From Pseudomonadota bacterium (GTDB lineage Bacteria > Desulfobacterota > Desulfobulbia > Desulfobulbales > JAGXFP01), in the NCBI GenBank assembly GCA_018823285.1, contig JAHJIQ010000019.1:37410-101409 (forward strand): a stretch of DNA of 64,000 nt. Reading direction: 5' to 3'. The position numbers were made by a program, and so were the translations under genes. The notes under the pieces are model-generated. The model made no database searches and had not been told where the DNA came from. It saw only the letters and a list, made by a program, of their open reading frames with translations. Of the stretch, positions 48,061 to 56,462 are shown piece by piece. The stretch's first letter is position 1, and every line of letters starts with the position of its first letter.

Positions 48061-48923
48061 TCCTCCACCGGCTGATAGTGGCCGGTCACTTCCGCAAAAG
48101 ACCGGACCGGGACCGCGGCCGTGGTCTTCAGCACCCTCCGGCCGGAACTCTTCTCATCTGCCAGCATATACCTGATCTCCCGATCGATCTCCAGGGCAAG
48201 ACTTGCCGAAGCGAGAATCAGATTGTCGGAATTTCTCAGCACCCTCGCATTCAGGAAAATCCTGTCCCCGGAAACAGCATACGTTCCCGTCACCACCCCC
48301 TGGGCGCCCTGAACGAAGCTGAGTTCGTCCATATCTCTCGATAAACCATACTCACCTTCCCGCTGCCTGATCATAATGGCAGGCGTTTTGCGTATCTCGA
48401 CAACTTCAGCCCCACGGGACTGCAGCTCAGCCACAAGCTGCTCGGCCAGAAACCTGCCCAGCGAAGAAGTGACATACAGATCATTCAGGTTTACGAAGGT
48501 GCTGACCGCCAGGACGTACTCATCGGTAAAATCCTCCCGGCTGTTTGCCAGCAGTCGGGCAACCAGTTCCGCCACCTGCACCGGAAGTCCGCCCTCAAGA
48601 CTTCCCCCCTCCTTCCTTTCCCGACCTCGCGAACCACGGGCCCCGGCCCCTTCCCCCCTGAAAAAAGCGAGCGGATCCCGCCAGTTGAAAACTGCCGGTG
48701 CCGGGCCGAAAACCCTTCCGGTTCTGAACACATAATCCGGAGGAAGGGTGTGCGGATAATTATGATAGTACCCTCTGTACTCCAGCGAAGCAGGGTATCC
48801 GCCCTCTTTTGCCTCAGGATGCTGCCAGGAAAACTCCTGCCCGCCGCCAGCGGCCGAAACAACTCCCCCGCCCAGCAAAAACAGCAGTGTAAACATCCTG
48901 CCCACAAGAAGTCCTCTGTTCAT
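48057..48923 (-). CDS. FlgO-family protein (copy 1)
   Basis: 288-aa protein: signal peptide (MNRGLLVGRMFTLLFLLGGG, cleavage near VVSAA), a ~110-residue low-homology region, then the FlgO domain (STFVNLNDLYVTSSLGRFL, EVVEIRKTP, VVTGTYAVSG). The ATG at 48923 has GGGAGG upstream. It forms a coupled pair with the next FlgO-like gene. Confidence 0.82.
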   Translation of the reverse strand: MNRGLLVGRMFTLLFLLGGGVVSAAGGGQEFSWQHPEAKEGGYPASLEYRGYYHNYPHTLPPDYVFRTGRVFGPAPAVFNWRDPLAFFRGEGAGARGSRGRERKEGGSLEGGLPVQVAELVARLLANSREDFTDEYVLAVSTFVNLNDLYVTSSLGRFLAEQLVAELQSRGAEVVEIRKTPAIMIRQREGEYGLSRDMDELSFVQGAQGVVTGTYAVSGDRIFLNARVLRNSDNLILASASLALEIDREIRYMLADEKSSGRRVLKTTAAVPVRSFAEVTGHYQPVEE

Positions 48924-49006
48924 ATAACGCCTCCCTGAATATACTATTTCACACACCTGATTGTGGCGCAGATCCAATTCCATAGCTTGACAGCCTATAG
49001 GGAGCC

Positions 49007-49243
49007 TCAATTGAATCTGTACTCCGGATAACCGCCCTGGATATTTCTCCAGGCAGGTCCGTACCTTTCAGAAAGAGCTTCAGCGTGATCGAAATGCCTG
49101 TCGGGAAAGACAACCCGAACGCCGGAATTGATCCCCAAAAGCTTCGATCCCGTCTCAAACCTTGCATCAACAAGTGGCGTCCTGACACCGACGGAACACC
49201 CGGACAAGGCCATAATCAATAAAAAGAGAAGTATTCCCTTCAT
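49007..49243 (-). CDS. Small lipoprotein of the FlgO cluster
   Basis: 78-aa lipoprotein with signal LLFLLIMALSGC, then a short periplasmic tail (RTPLVDARFETGSKLLGINS ... WRNIQGGYPEYRFN). The ATG at 49243 has GGAG nine bases upstream. Position as first gene of the set suggests a flagellar-envelope role; no family recognised. Confidence 0.6.
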   Translation of the reverse strand: MKGILLFLLIMALSGCSVGVRTPLVDARFETGSKLLGINSGVRVVFPDRHFDHAEALSERYGPAWRNIQGGYPEYRFN

Positions 49244-49867
49244 CACAAATCTCTCCATCAACCTTTTTTTAAGAACGGACACAACACCTTGATGATGCAA
49301 GCAACTGCAGAAACCTGATTGGCAATCTCTGCCTGGCTGGGAAAAATTTTCCCTGATGATGACCACCATTTATCTCTCCTGAAAAATCAAGCGCCCCTTG
49401 CCCAGAAACATTCACGAAAAGAATGGCAACCGAGGATCATTGCCCTGCAATGGGTAAAGCATGGTTACCGGACAACTTCACGCCGAATATAATCAACCTG
49501 AAAAGCTGAAAACCCTTTTTCAATCCGGCGAAAAATATTCATGCCTGGGCAAATCTGCATGTTTCATGCCATCGCTTGTCGCTCGGGACGATCACAACAT
49601 CAATATCCCACGCCGAAAAAACACTAAAAAAGAATTGCCAAAAAGAGGAGAACAGCTATAATCCTTTGTTCTGCTTTTATTATTGAACAGGTATTTGTTC
49701 CGTCGCCGACAATTCGTCCCGGAACCGCCAATTCAAATGCAGACATAAGAACAACCGGTTATTCAGGCGCATACGGCAAGGAATCACCGCAATTTTCATT
49801 CCGGGTTTTCCCTCCGGGCAGAAAAAGCCGTATCCGCTCAATTTTTTTCAGGAGGAATATTTTCGCC
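49244..49867. other. Intergenic: divergent region before rpoZ
   Basis: 624 bp between the leftward FlgO cluster and the rightward rpoZ. No convincing gene or repeat was recognised. The last ~30 bp hold the rpoZ Shine-Dalgarno (CAGGAGG). Confidence 0.4.
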
Positions 49868-50128
49868 ATGGCAAGAATTACTGTAGAAGACTGTCTCTCC
49901 AAAGTAGGGAATGAAAACCGTTTTGCCTTGATCCATCTTGCGGTCGCCAGGGTAAAGCAGCACCGCAAAGGCAGACCGTTCCTGGTTGCCGGCAAAAACA
50001 AGGAAAACATCATGACCCTGCGCGAGATTGCCGCAGGGGAAGTCACCTTTGAAAACCTGCAGGAGCTCGGCAACGTCAAAGTAGAAAAGCCCAAGACCGT
50101 CGAAACCAAGAACGCTGTCAACGAATAG
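49868..50128 (+). CDS. rpoZ: RNA polymerase omega subunit
   Basis: 86-aa omega subunit: [20 protein letters not shown], then [15 protein letters not shown] and [20 protein letters not shown], the region that contacts beta-prime. AGGAGG upstream. It lies 14 bp before dnaJ. Confidence 0.95.
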   Translation: MARITVEDCLSKVGNENRFALIHLAVARVKQHRKGRPFLVAGKNKENIMTLREIAAGEVTFENLQELGNVKVEKPKTVETKNAVNE

Positions 50129-50142
50129 TTTTTCAGCCATCC

Positions 50143-51255
50143 ATGCCTAAAGAATACTACGACATACTTGGCGTTTCCCAGTCGGCCTCCACCGACGAGA
50201 TCAAGAAAGCCTACCGCAAGATAGCCATGAAGTATCACCCCGACCGCAATCAGGGTGACAAAAAGGCGGAAGAAAAGTTCAAGGAAGCGGCGGAGGCCTA
50301 CGAAGTCCTCGGCAATCTTGAGAAAAGGAAAATATACGACCACTACGGCATCGAAGGGCTGAAGAGCAGCGGCTACAGCGGCGGGCCCGGCAATTTCAAT
50401 GATATCTTTTCCAATTTCGGTGATATCTTCGAGGACCTTTTCGGCTTTGGCGGCGGTTCCCGCAGGTCCGCCAACGGCCCGGTTCATGGCGCGGATCTTC
50501 GTTATGACCTGTCCATCACCTTTATGGAAGCGGTCCATGGCACTGAAAAAGAGATCGAAATATCCAAACCGGACACCTGCTGGACCTGCGAAGGATCAGG
50601 AATCAGACCAGGCCACCAGCCTGAGACATGTTCCACGTGCCAGGGTCGCGGCCAGATCATGCGGAGCCAGGGATTTTTCAGCGTCAGCAGCACCTGCCCT
50701 TCCTGTGGCGGTCGTGGCCAGATCATAAAAGAGCCCTGCACCGATTGCGACGGCAAGGGATTGCTCGAAAAGAAGAAGAAAGTTTCCCTCAAGATTCCGG
50801 CCGGAGTGGATAACGGCGCCAGAATGAGGCTGACCGGTGAAGGCGAGGGCGGAAGAAGAGGTGGCCCGGCCGGTGACCTGTACGTCTTCCTCTATATTGA
50901 AAACCATGAGTTGTTCCAGAGGGACGGCCAGGACATCTACCTTGAATTGCCACTGTCCATGACCCAGGCAGCGCTCGGTTGTACCCCGGAAATCCCGACC
51001 ATCCACGGAGACTCCACACTCGAGATTCCCCCCGGCACCCAGTCCGGCCAGAGGTTCACCATCCGCTCCGAGGGAGTCCCGTCCCTCCGTGGGAAGGGCA
51101 GGGGAAACATGATCGTCGTGGTCACTGTCAAGATCCCCGGGAACCTCACCGACCGACAGAAAGAGATACTTGCTGAATTTGCGAAGCTCGAAGAAGAAAA
51201 AGAATCGGAGGCTGACACTGGTTTTTTTAAAAAGATTTTTAAAATGACCGGCTGA
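50143..51255 (+). CDS. dnaJ: Chaperone DnaJ
   Basis: 370-aa DnaJ: J domain with KYHPDRN, a Gly/Phe-rich segment ([21 protein letters not shown]), a zinc-finger domain with four CxxCxGxG-like repeats ([32 protein letters not shown]) and C-terminal substrate-binding domains. It cooperates with DnaK, which is not nearby. Confidence 0.95.
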   Translation: MPKEYYDILGVSQSASTDEIKKAYRKIAMKYHPDRNQGDKKAEEKFKEAAEAYEVLGNLEKRKIYDHYGIEGLKSSGYSGGPGNFNDIFSNFGDIFEDLFGFGGGSRRSANGPVHGADLRYDLSITFMEAVHGTEKEIEISKPDTCWTCEGSGIRPGHQPETCSTCQGRGQIMRSQGFFSVSSTCPSCGGRGQIIKEPCTDCDGKGLLEKKKKVSLKIPAGVDNGARMRLTGEGEGGRRGGPAGDLYVFLYIENHELFQRDGQDIYLELPLSMTQAALGCTPEIPTIHGDSTLEIPPGTQSGQRFTIRSEGVPSLRGKGRGNMIVVVTVKIPGNLTDRQKEILAEFAKLEEEKESEADTGFFKKIFKMTG

Positions 51256-51458
51256 GAGCAACCCTGAAAAAACTCTTGGTTCCTCTTCGTTTTTTTTCTT
51301 CGTTTTGCTATGCTGTACGAGTACCCGGATCCCATTAATTATCGGACCTGCCGTTTTGCTTACCCGGCAGCGACCGCTCTCTTGGTGAAATGGCCCGGGA
51401 CATTTTTTGCTAAAAAAAACAACTGTTTTCAGTAACAGCCAATTGGGAGACACTGCAA

Positions 51459-51818
51459 ATGGACGAGAAGAAACTGGCTCATTTCAAGCTTAAACTTGAA
51501 GAGATGAGCTCCAGCATTCTTAGCGAAGCTGACAAAACTATTTCCGAGATGACCGATCACAGTGACAATTACCCCGACCCGACCGACCGGGCCTCGGCTG
51601 AATCGGACCGCAGCTTTGAACTCAGAATCCGGGACAGGGAACGCAAACTTCTGAACAAGATCAAAAAAGCTTCCGACCGAATAGAAAACGGGACGTATGG
51701 CATCTGTGATGAATGTGGGGACGAGATCAGCATAGAAAGACTGGAGGCCAGACCCGTAACCACCTATTGTATTGAATGCAAAACCAGACAGGAAGCCGAC
51801 GAAAAATCAAGAACCTGA
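51459..51818 (+). CDS. dksA: DksA/TraR-family zinc-finger protein
   Basis: 119-aa RNA-polymerase secondary-channel regulator. The N-terminal coiled coil (KLEEMSSSILSEADKTISEM) is followed by a four-Cys zinc finger (CDECGDEISIERL, CIECKTRQ). It potentiates ppGpp effects in relatives. The D-x-x-D/A tip region reads DPTDRAS. Confidence 0.9.
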   Translation: MDEKKLAHFKLKLEEMSSSILSEADKTISEMTDHSDNYPDPTDRASAESDRSFELRIRDRERKLLNKIKKASDRIENGTYGICDECGDEISIERLEARPVTTYCIECKTRQEADEKSRT

Positions 51819-51824
51819 TGAAAA

Positions 51825-52823
51825 ATGCCTGAACTTCGCAAAGACCCTATTCTCGGTCGCTGGATAATTATCTCAACCGAACGCGGTAAGCGGCCCACCG
51901 ATTTCATTGTTGAGGGGAACAACAGCAAGGGTGGATTCTGCCCTCTCTGCCCAGGCAACGAATCCACAACCCCGTCGGAAGTTCTCAGCTATGGACGAAA
52001 TCAGGGGTTTGCCAACCAGCCCGGCTGGAGCCTGCGGGTGGTTCCGAACAAATACCCGGCGCTGGTGATTGAAGGGGATATCGACAAGGAGGGAGAAGGC
52101 CTCTACGATAAAATGAACGGGATCGGCGCCCACGAGGTCATTGTCGAAACCCCGGACCACAACGCCTCTTTCTCACACCTCCCCCATGAACTCATGATTC
52201 AGGTCTTCTGGGCCTTCAGAGACCGGATAACCGACCTTGAGCGGGACCCCCGTTTCCGTTACGCGATGATCTTCAAGAACTTCGGCCGTGCCGCCGGCGC
52301 CTCTCTTGAACACTCCCACTCACAATTGGTCGCCCTGCCCGTTTTGCCGCGCCTTATCGTCTCGGAACTGGAGGGCAGCAAAAACTATTACAAGTACAAA
52401 GACCGATGCGTTTACTGCGACATTATCCGCCAGGAGATCAAGCAGGACATAAGAATCGTCAGCCAGAACGAACATTTCATCGCCATCACCCCATACGCTC
52501 CCCGTTCACCTTTTGAAATGTGGATTCTGCCGAAACACCACGAATACTCATACAGCTCCATGGGCAAAGACCGTTACGAAAGACTCACCTCGATCTTTTC
52601 CGAGGTGATGCGAAGGCTCGACGCCTGTATCCCCGGGGTCCCCTATAATTTTGTCCTGCATACCGCTCCGCTGCGTTCAGAGCCCCTTGAATATTATCAC
52701 TGGCATTTTGAAATCATGCCCAAGCTCACTTCCATTGCCGGATTCGAGTGGGGTTCCGGGTTTTACATTAATCCTCTGCCGCCGGAAGATGCCGCAAAAT
52801 ACCTGAGGGAAGCCAAGATCTGA
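51825..52823 (+). CDS. galT: Galactose-1-phosphate uridylyltransferase family
   Basis: 332-aa HIT-superfamily transferase exchanging UMP between UDP-glucose and galactose-1-P. It has RKDPILGRWIIIST, CPLCPG (zinc Cys), the catalytic E-H-S-H-S-Q motif, CVYCDI and PHHEYSY-like regions. It starts 6 bp after dksA. No other Leloir genes are near, so it may serve nucleotide-sugar supply. Confidence 0.88.
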   Translation: MPELRKDPILGRWIIISTERGKRPTDFIVEGNNSKGGFCPLCPGNESTTPSEVLSYGRNQGFANQPGWSLRVVPNKYPALVIEGDIDKEGEGLYDKMNGIGAHEVIVETPDHNASFSHLPHELMIQVFWAFRDRITDLERDPRFRYAMIFKNFGRAAGASLEHSHSQLVALPVLPRLIVSELEGSKNYYKYKDRCVYCDIIRQEIKQDIRIVSQNEHFIAITPYAPRSPFEMWILPKHHEYSYSSMGKDRYERLTSIFSEVMRRLDACIPGVPYNFVLHTAPLRSEPLEYYHWHFEIMPKLTSIAGFEWGSGFYINPLPPEDAAKYLREAKI

Positions 52824-52899
52824 TTGCCTGCAGGGCACAAAGCCGTACACAACCTAACCCTGGCCTGAATAACCGGGATGAATACAATGAGGCCCATAT

Positions 52900-53253
52900 A
52901 TGCACAAGATTCTGCTTGTTGATGACGAAGAGAGCATCCACCTCCTCTACCGTGAAGAACTTGAAGATGCCGGGTACGAAGTGCTTTCAGCGATGAATGG
53001 AGAGGAAGCGCTGAACATCCTGAAAGGCACAAAGCCAAACCTCGTGATCCTTGATATCAATATGCCCGGAATGAACGGCATCGATGTGCTGCGAAAGATC
53101 AAGGAGGCCTCTCCCGATCTGCCGGTAATCTTAAGTTCCGCTTACCAGGAGTTCAAACAGGACCTTTCATCGTGGGCTTCGGATGCCTTCATCGTCAAAT
53201 CGGCCGATATGAGTGAACTGCTTGAGGCTGTCGAGCGTCATATCAGACGATAA
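52900..53253 (+). CDS. Single-domain response regulator
   Basis: 117-aa CheY-like receiver: DDEES acidic pocket, phospho-acceptor Asp in VILDINMPGMNG, and Lys in FIVKSAD. No output domain. The partner kinase is not in the immediate neighbourhood; a role outside chemotaxis is likely given the location. Confidence 0.85.
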   Translation: MHKILLVDDEESIHLLYREELEDAGYEVLSAMNGEEALNILKGTKPNLVILDINMPGMNGIDVLRKIKEASPDLPVILSSAYQEFKQDLSSWASDAFIVKSADMSELLEAVERHIRR

Positions 53254-53262
53254 GCCATACTA

Positions 53263-53319
53263 TTTCACTCTTCGGGTATAGGTTTCGTACGAGCAGACGA
53301 GCTGCTCGACTTAAGCTTC
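53263..53319 (+). repeat. Dispersed hairpin core, copy 8
   Basis: TTTCACTCTTCGGGTATAGG, then TTTCGTACGAGCAGACGAGC and TGCTCGACTTAAGCTTCAC. The GAGCAG/CTGCTC hairpin is intact; the first hairpin has one changed base. Confidence 0.85.
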
Positions 53320-53384
53320 ACCCGGGAGTCGCCTCCAGACAACTGCAGATTCATCACCTGCCATTACCCTGCCCTGACAAAGGC

Positions 53385-54125
53385 ATGAAAGATATCCAAA
53401 GCCAGCACGATCACCGCCGCATCAGTATCAAGAAAGTCGGCGTGAAAAACATTTCATATCCCATCTCGGTTCTGGACAAGGCCCACCACCACCAGCAGAC
53501 GGTGGCGACCGTCAACATGTTCGTCAACCTGCCCCACCACTTCAAGGGCACCCACATGAGCAGGTTTGTGGAAATCCTGAACCGTTTCCACGGCAATATC
53601 AATCTGGAAAGCTTCCACCTCATCCTTGAGGAGATGAAGGCAAAACTCCAGGCCGAAGAAGCCCATATGGAGATAGAATTTCCCTACTTCCTGAAAACCG
53701 GACACGGTCAGGGTGGGGTCGGGATCAATGAATACAGCTGCCGGATGCACGGGTCCCTTGACCAGGAAGATGATCTGACCCTTGAGACCCGGGTGCCGAT
53801 TTACCCCCCCCAGGCAAGCCAGAAAGACAACAGCATGCCCAGGTCTCTCGGGCGCTGGGGAGTTGCCGACATCTGCCTGCGGTTCAGACATTTCATCTGG
53901 ATTGAAGATCTGATAAAAATGGTTGAAGAAGTGACCCTGCATAACTTAAACTGGGCCGACCTGATCAGCGGAACACCTGACAGTCATCTTTCCGTTGAGC
54001 AGATCACCAAGGCCATTGCCGTAAAGCTGTCCGGGAACAAAGACATCAGATGGTTCACGGTCACCGTTAGAAACCTGGCTGAGGGATTAAGCACCTTTGC
54101 CACGATCGAATGGCCTGATGCCTGA
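53385..54125 (+). CDS. FolE2/GTP cyclohydrolase IB-like protein with degenerate active site
   Basis: 246 aa, of FolE2 (GTP cyclohydrolase type IB) fold. N-terminal homology is strong (KKVGVKNISYPISVLDKA, VNLPHHFKGTHMSRFVEI) and the WIEDLIKMVEE helix is kept. But where FolE2 proteins have LCPCSKE and GAHNQR, this reads PPQASQK (141-147) and RSLGRWG. The later LLKRPDEK and HNHSA motifs are also absent. It may lack GTP cyclohydrolase activity. It is not known to me as a separate named family. Confidence 0.75.
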   Translation: MKDIQSQHDHRRISIKKVGVKNISYPISVLDKAHHHQQTVATVNMFVNLPHHFKGTHMSRFVEILNRFHGNINLESFHLILEEMKAKLQAEEAHMEIEFPYFLKTGHGQGGVGINEYSCRMHGSLDQEDDLTLETRVPIYPPQASQKDNSMPRSLGRWGVADICLRFRHFIWIEDLIKMVEEVTLHNLNWADLISGTPDSHLSVEQITKAIAVKLSGNKDIRWFTVTVRNLAEGLSTFATIEWPDA

Positions 54126-54172
54126 ACACCTGAGAGATGAAACACTTATTCATTTAACCACGAGAATTGACA

Positions 54173-56236
54173 ATGCAGCAGGAATTACTGTTTGAGATAG
54201 GCACCGAGGAGATTCCGGCGGGCTACATCACCCCTACCCGGGAAAATATGGCCCGCCTGATGGACCGGAAACTGAAGGACCTCGGTCTCGCCCACCAGGG
54301 AATAGTTACCGTAGCGACCCCCCGCCGTCTGACCATCAGCGTGAAGGGGCTGGTCTCCGGTCAGCAGGACAGCAGACAGGAAATACTCGGCCCGCCCAGG
54401 GCCGCCGCTTTCGACGGTGACAACAAACCCACCAAAACCGCCGAAGGCTTCGCCCGCTCCAAAGGGGTCAGCATGGACGAGATCAGGATCACCGAAACCC
54501 CGAAAGGCGAATATCTGATGGTGGTGGTCGAGAAAAAAGGAGAAAGCACCGAAAAGCTGCTTCCCGAACTCCTGACCGAGATGATCACCCAGATTCCTTT
54601 CCCGAAATCCATGCGCTGGGGCAGCGGCAGGAGCAGCTTTGCCAGACCGGTCCAATGGGTTCTCGCCCGGTACGGCAACAGCACAATCCCCTGCACCATC
54701 AATAATGTGACAAGCGGAGCCACCACCAGGGGGCACCGGTTCATGGCCCCCGGCAGCTTCGAGACAGACAGCCTGGAAGACTATCTCGGCAAACTTCGTC
54801 AGGCCCATGTTCTGGCCGACCCCGAAGAGAGGCGGCAGGCGGTTATTGCCGAGATCACCAGCCGTGCGGAAAAAGCCGGCGGCCGCATCCTCCCCGACGA
54901 GGACCTGGTCGACATCGTGACCAATCTGGTGGAAAAGCCCCATGCGGTTTGCGGCACCTTCGACCGCAAGTTCCTGGCCCTGCCCAAAGAGGTGCTCATC
55001 ACCTCGATGCGCGAACACCAGAAATACTTTGCCGTTGTCGATGATGCAGGCAATCTGCTGCCGAACTTCATCGCCGTTAACAACACCGAAACCCGTGACC
55101 AGAGCCTCGCTGTTGAAGGTCATCAACGGGTTCTCCGGGCAAGGCTTGAAGACGCCCTCTTCTTTTTCAAGGAAGACCAGAACCACAAACTGGGGGACCG
55201 GATCAAAGACCTTTCCGGGGTTGTGTTCCAGGCCGGGCTCGGAACCATGCTTGAAAAAACCGATCGAATTGAAGCGCTCACCGGCTGGCTGGCCGGCAAG
55301 ATCGCTCCGGATTCGTCAGTTGACGCCCGTCGGGCGGCAAGACTTGCCAAAACTGATCTTCTGACGGAAATCGTCAATGAATTTCCTTCCCTGCAGGGAC
55401 TGATGGGAAAAGCCTATGCCCTGCTGGAAGGCGAAACGTCAGAAGTTGCCGACGCCATTGCCGAGCATTACATGCCGGTTCGGGCAGGCAGCGCTCTGCC
55501 GGCGACCACCATCGGCGCCATGGTCAGCCTGGCCGATCGGATTGATACCATCACCGGTTGTTTCGGGATCGGCAAGCAACCGACCGGCACCACCGACCCC
55601 TACGGTCTGAGACGGCTCTCCCTTGGCCTTCTGCATATCATCAGAAACAAGGGCTTCCGCATTTCGCTCACCGAACTGATCAACCACGCCCTCGATCTTT
55701 ACGGCGCCAGGATTACCGAAGAGAGGGGTGCTGTTCTCACCGCAGTCGTTGACTTTATCAAGGGCCGCTACACCAACGACCGGGTCTCCCCGGAGCTGCC
55801 GATTACCGCCATTGAAGCGGTCACCTCGATTGATTTTGATGATATTATCGATTGCTCGCTCAGGATCGATGCCCTGGCTGCCGTTCAGGGTGAAGAAACT
55901 TTTACCATCCTGGCCGGTTCATTCAAAAGGGTCCGTAATATCATCAAAGACCACAAAACAGATAGAATTGAGCAGACCTTACTGACCGACCCTGCCGAGA
56001 AAGTACTGTATCAGGCTTTGCAGGAGATAAGCTCTGAAGCAGCCCCTCTGCTTGAGGGGCAGAATTATCAGAAGGCCATGGAGGTAATCCTCAAGATGAA
56101 AGAACCGGTCGACCTGTTCTTCGACAAGGTCATGGTCATGGCCGAAGACGAAAAGATCAGGAACAACCGCCTGGCTCTTTTGACCTCTATTTCCCACCTT
56201 TTCCTGAAGATCGGCGACTTTTCCAGAATGTCCTGA
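54173..56236 (+). CDS. glyS: Glycyl-tRNA synthetase beta subunit
   Basis: 687-aa beta subunit of the alpha2-beta2 glycyl-tRNA synthetase. MQQELLFEIGTEEIPAGYI at the start, FPKSMRWGSGRSSFARPVQW, REHQKYFAVVD, and the GIGKQPTGTTDPYGLRR segment are diagnostic. The catalytic alpha subunit gene glyQ is not adjacent (FolE2-like upstream), unlike most bacteria with this enzyme type. Confidence 0.95.
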   Translation: MQQELLFEIGTEEIPAGYITPTRENMARLMDRKLKDLGLAHQGIVTVATPRRLTISVKGLVSGQQDSRQEILGPPRAAAFDGDNKPTKTAEGFARSKGVSMDEIRITETPKGEYLMVVVEKKGESTEKLLPELLTEMITQIPFPKSMRWGSGRSSFARPVQWVLARYGNSTIPCTINNVTSGATTRGHRFMAPGSFETDSLEDYLGKLRQAHVLADPEERRQAVIAEITSRAEKAGGRILPDEDLVDIVTNLVEKPHAVCGTFDRKFLALPKEVLITSMREHQKYFAVVDDAGNLLPNFIAVNNTETRDQSLAVEGHQRVLRARLEDALFFFKEDQNHKLGDRIKDLSGVVFQAGLGTMLEKTDRIEALTGWLAGKIAPDSSVDARRAARLAKTDLLTEIVNEFPSLQGLMGKAYALLEGETSEVADAIAEHYMPVRAGSALPATTIGAMVSLADRIDTITGCFGIGKQPTGTTDPYGLRRLSLGLLHIIRNKGFRISLTELINHALDLYGARITEERGAVLTAVVDFIKGRYTNDRVSPELPITAIEAVTSIDFDDIIDCSLRIDALAAVQGEETFTILAGSFKRVRNIIKDHKTDRIEQTLLTDPAEKVLYQALQEISSEAAPLLEGQNYQKAMEVILKMKEPVDLFFDKVMVMAEDEKIRNNRLALLTSISHLFLKIGDFSRMS

Positions 56237-56300
56237 AAGATGCCCTGGCGAGTGTGCTGATTGGTTGGTTCTGTCCGTTAATATGGGATCGCTCGGACCA

Positions 56301-56398
56301 CTTCATCCTTCGATAGTGCGACATGCTCACCATCAGGATGACCGGAAATACTGTTTGCGGGATAAATACCGTTCCCCCTGAGCGTGTCGAAGGGTGAT
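56301..56398. repeat. REP-like inverted pair, CCTTCGA-type
   Basis: A left unit (CTTCATCCTTCGATAGTGCG, with TGCTCACCATCAGGATGACC) faces a right unit (CGTTCCCCCTGAGCGTGTCG, AAGGGTGATCC). This is the common palindromic intergenic repeat in which CCTTCGACA...CTCA...GGATGAACGG units occur in inverse pairs. The left unit has diverged. Confidence 0.65.
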
Positions 56399-56462
56399 CC
56401 AGCATGGCCTTCATGCCTGTGGCAGTGAATATTTGCCACGATTACCCAACGACAACAGGACC

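Noticed and set aside
49461..49661. 66-codon rightward frame upstream of rpoZ
   Set aside because: No recognisable features and no ribosome-binding site; left as intergenic.
54185..55186. 333-codon leftward frame
   Set aside because: Antisense to glyS.
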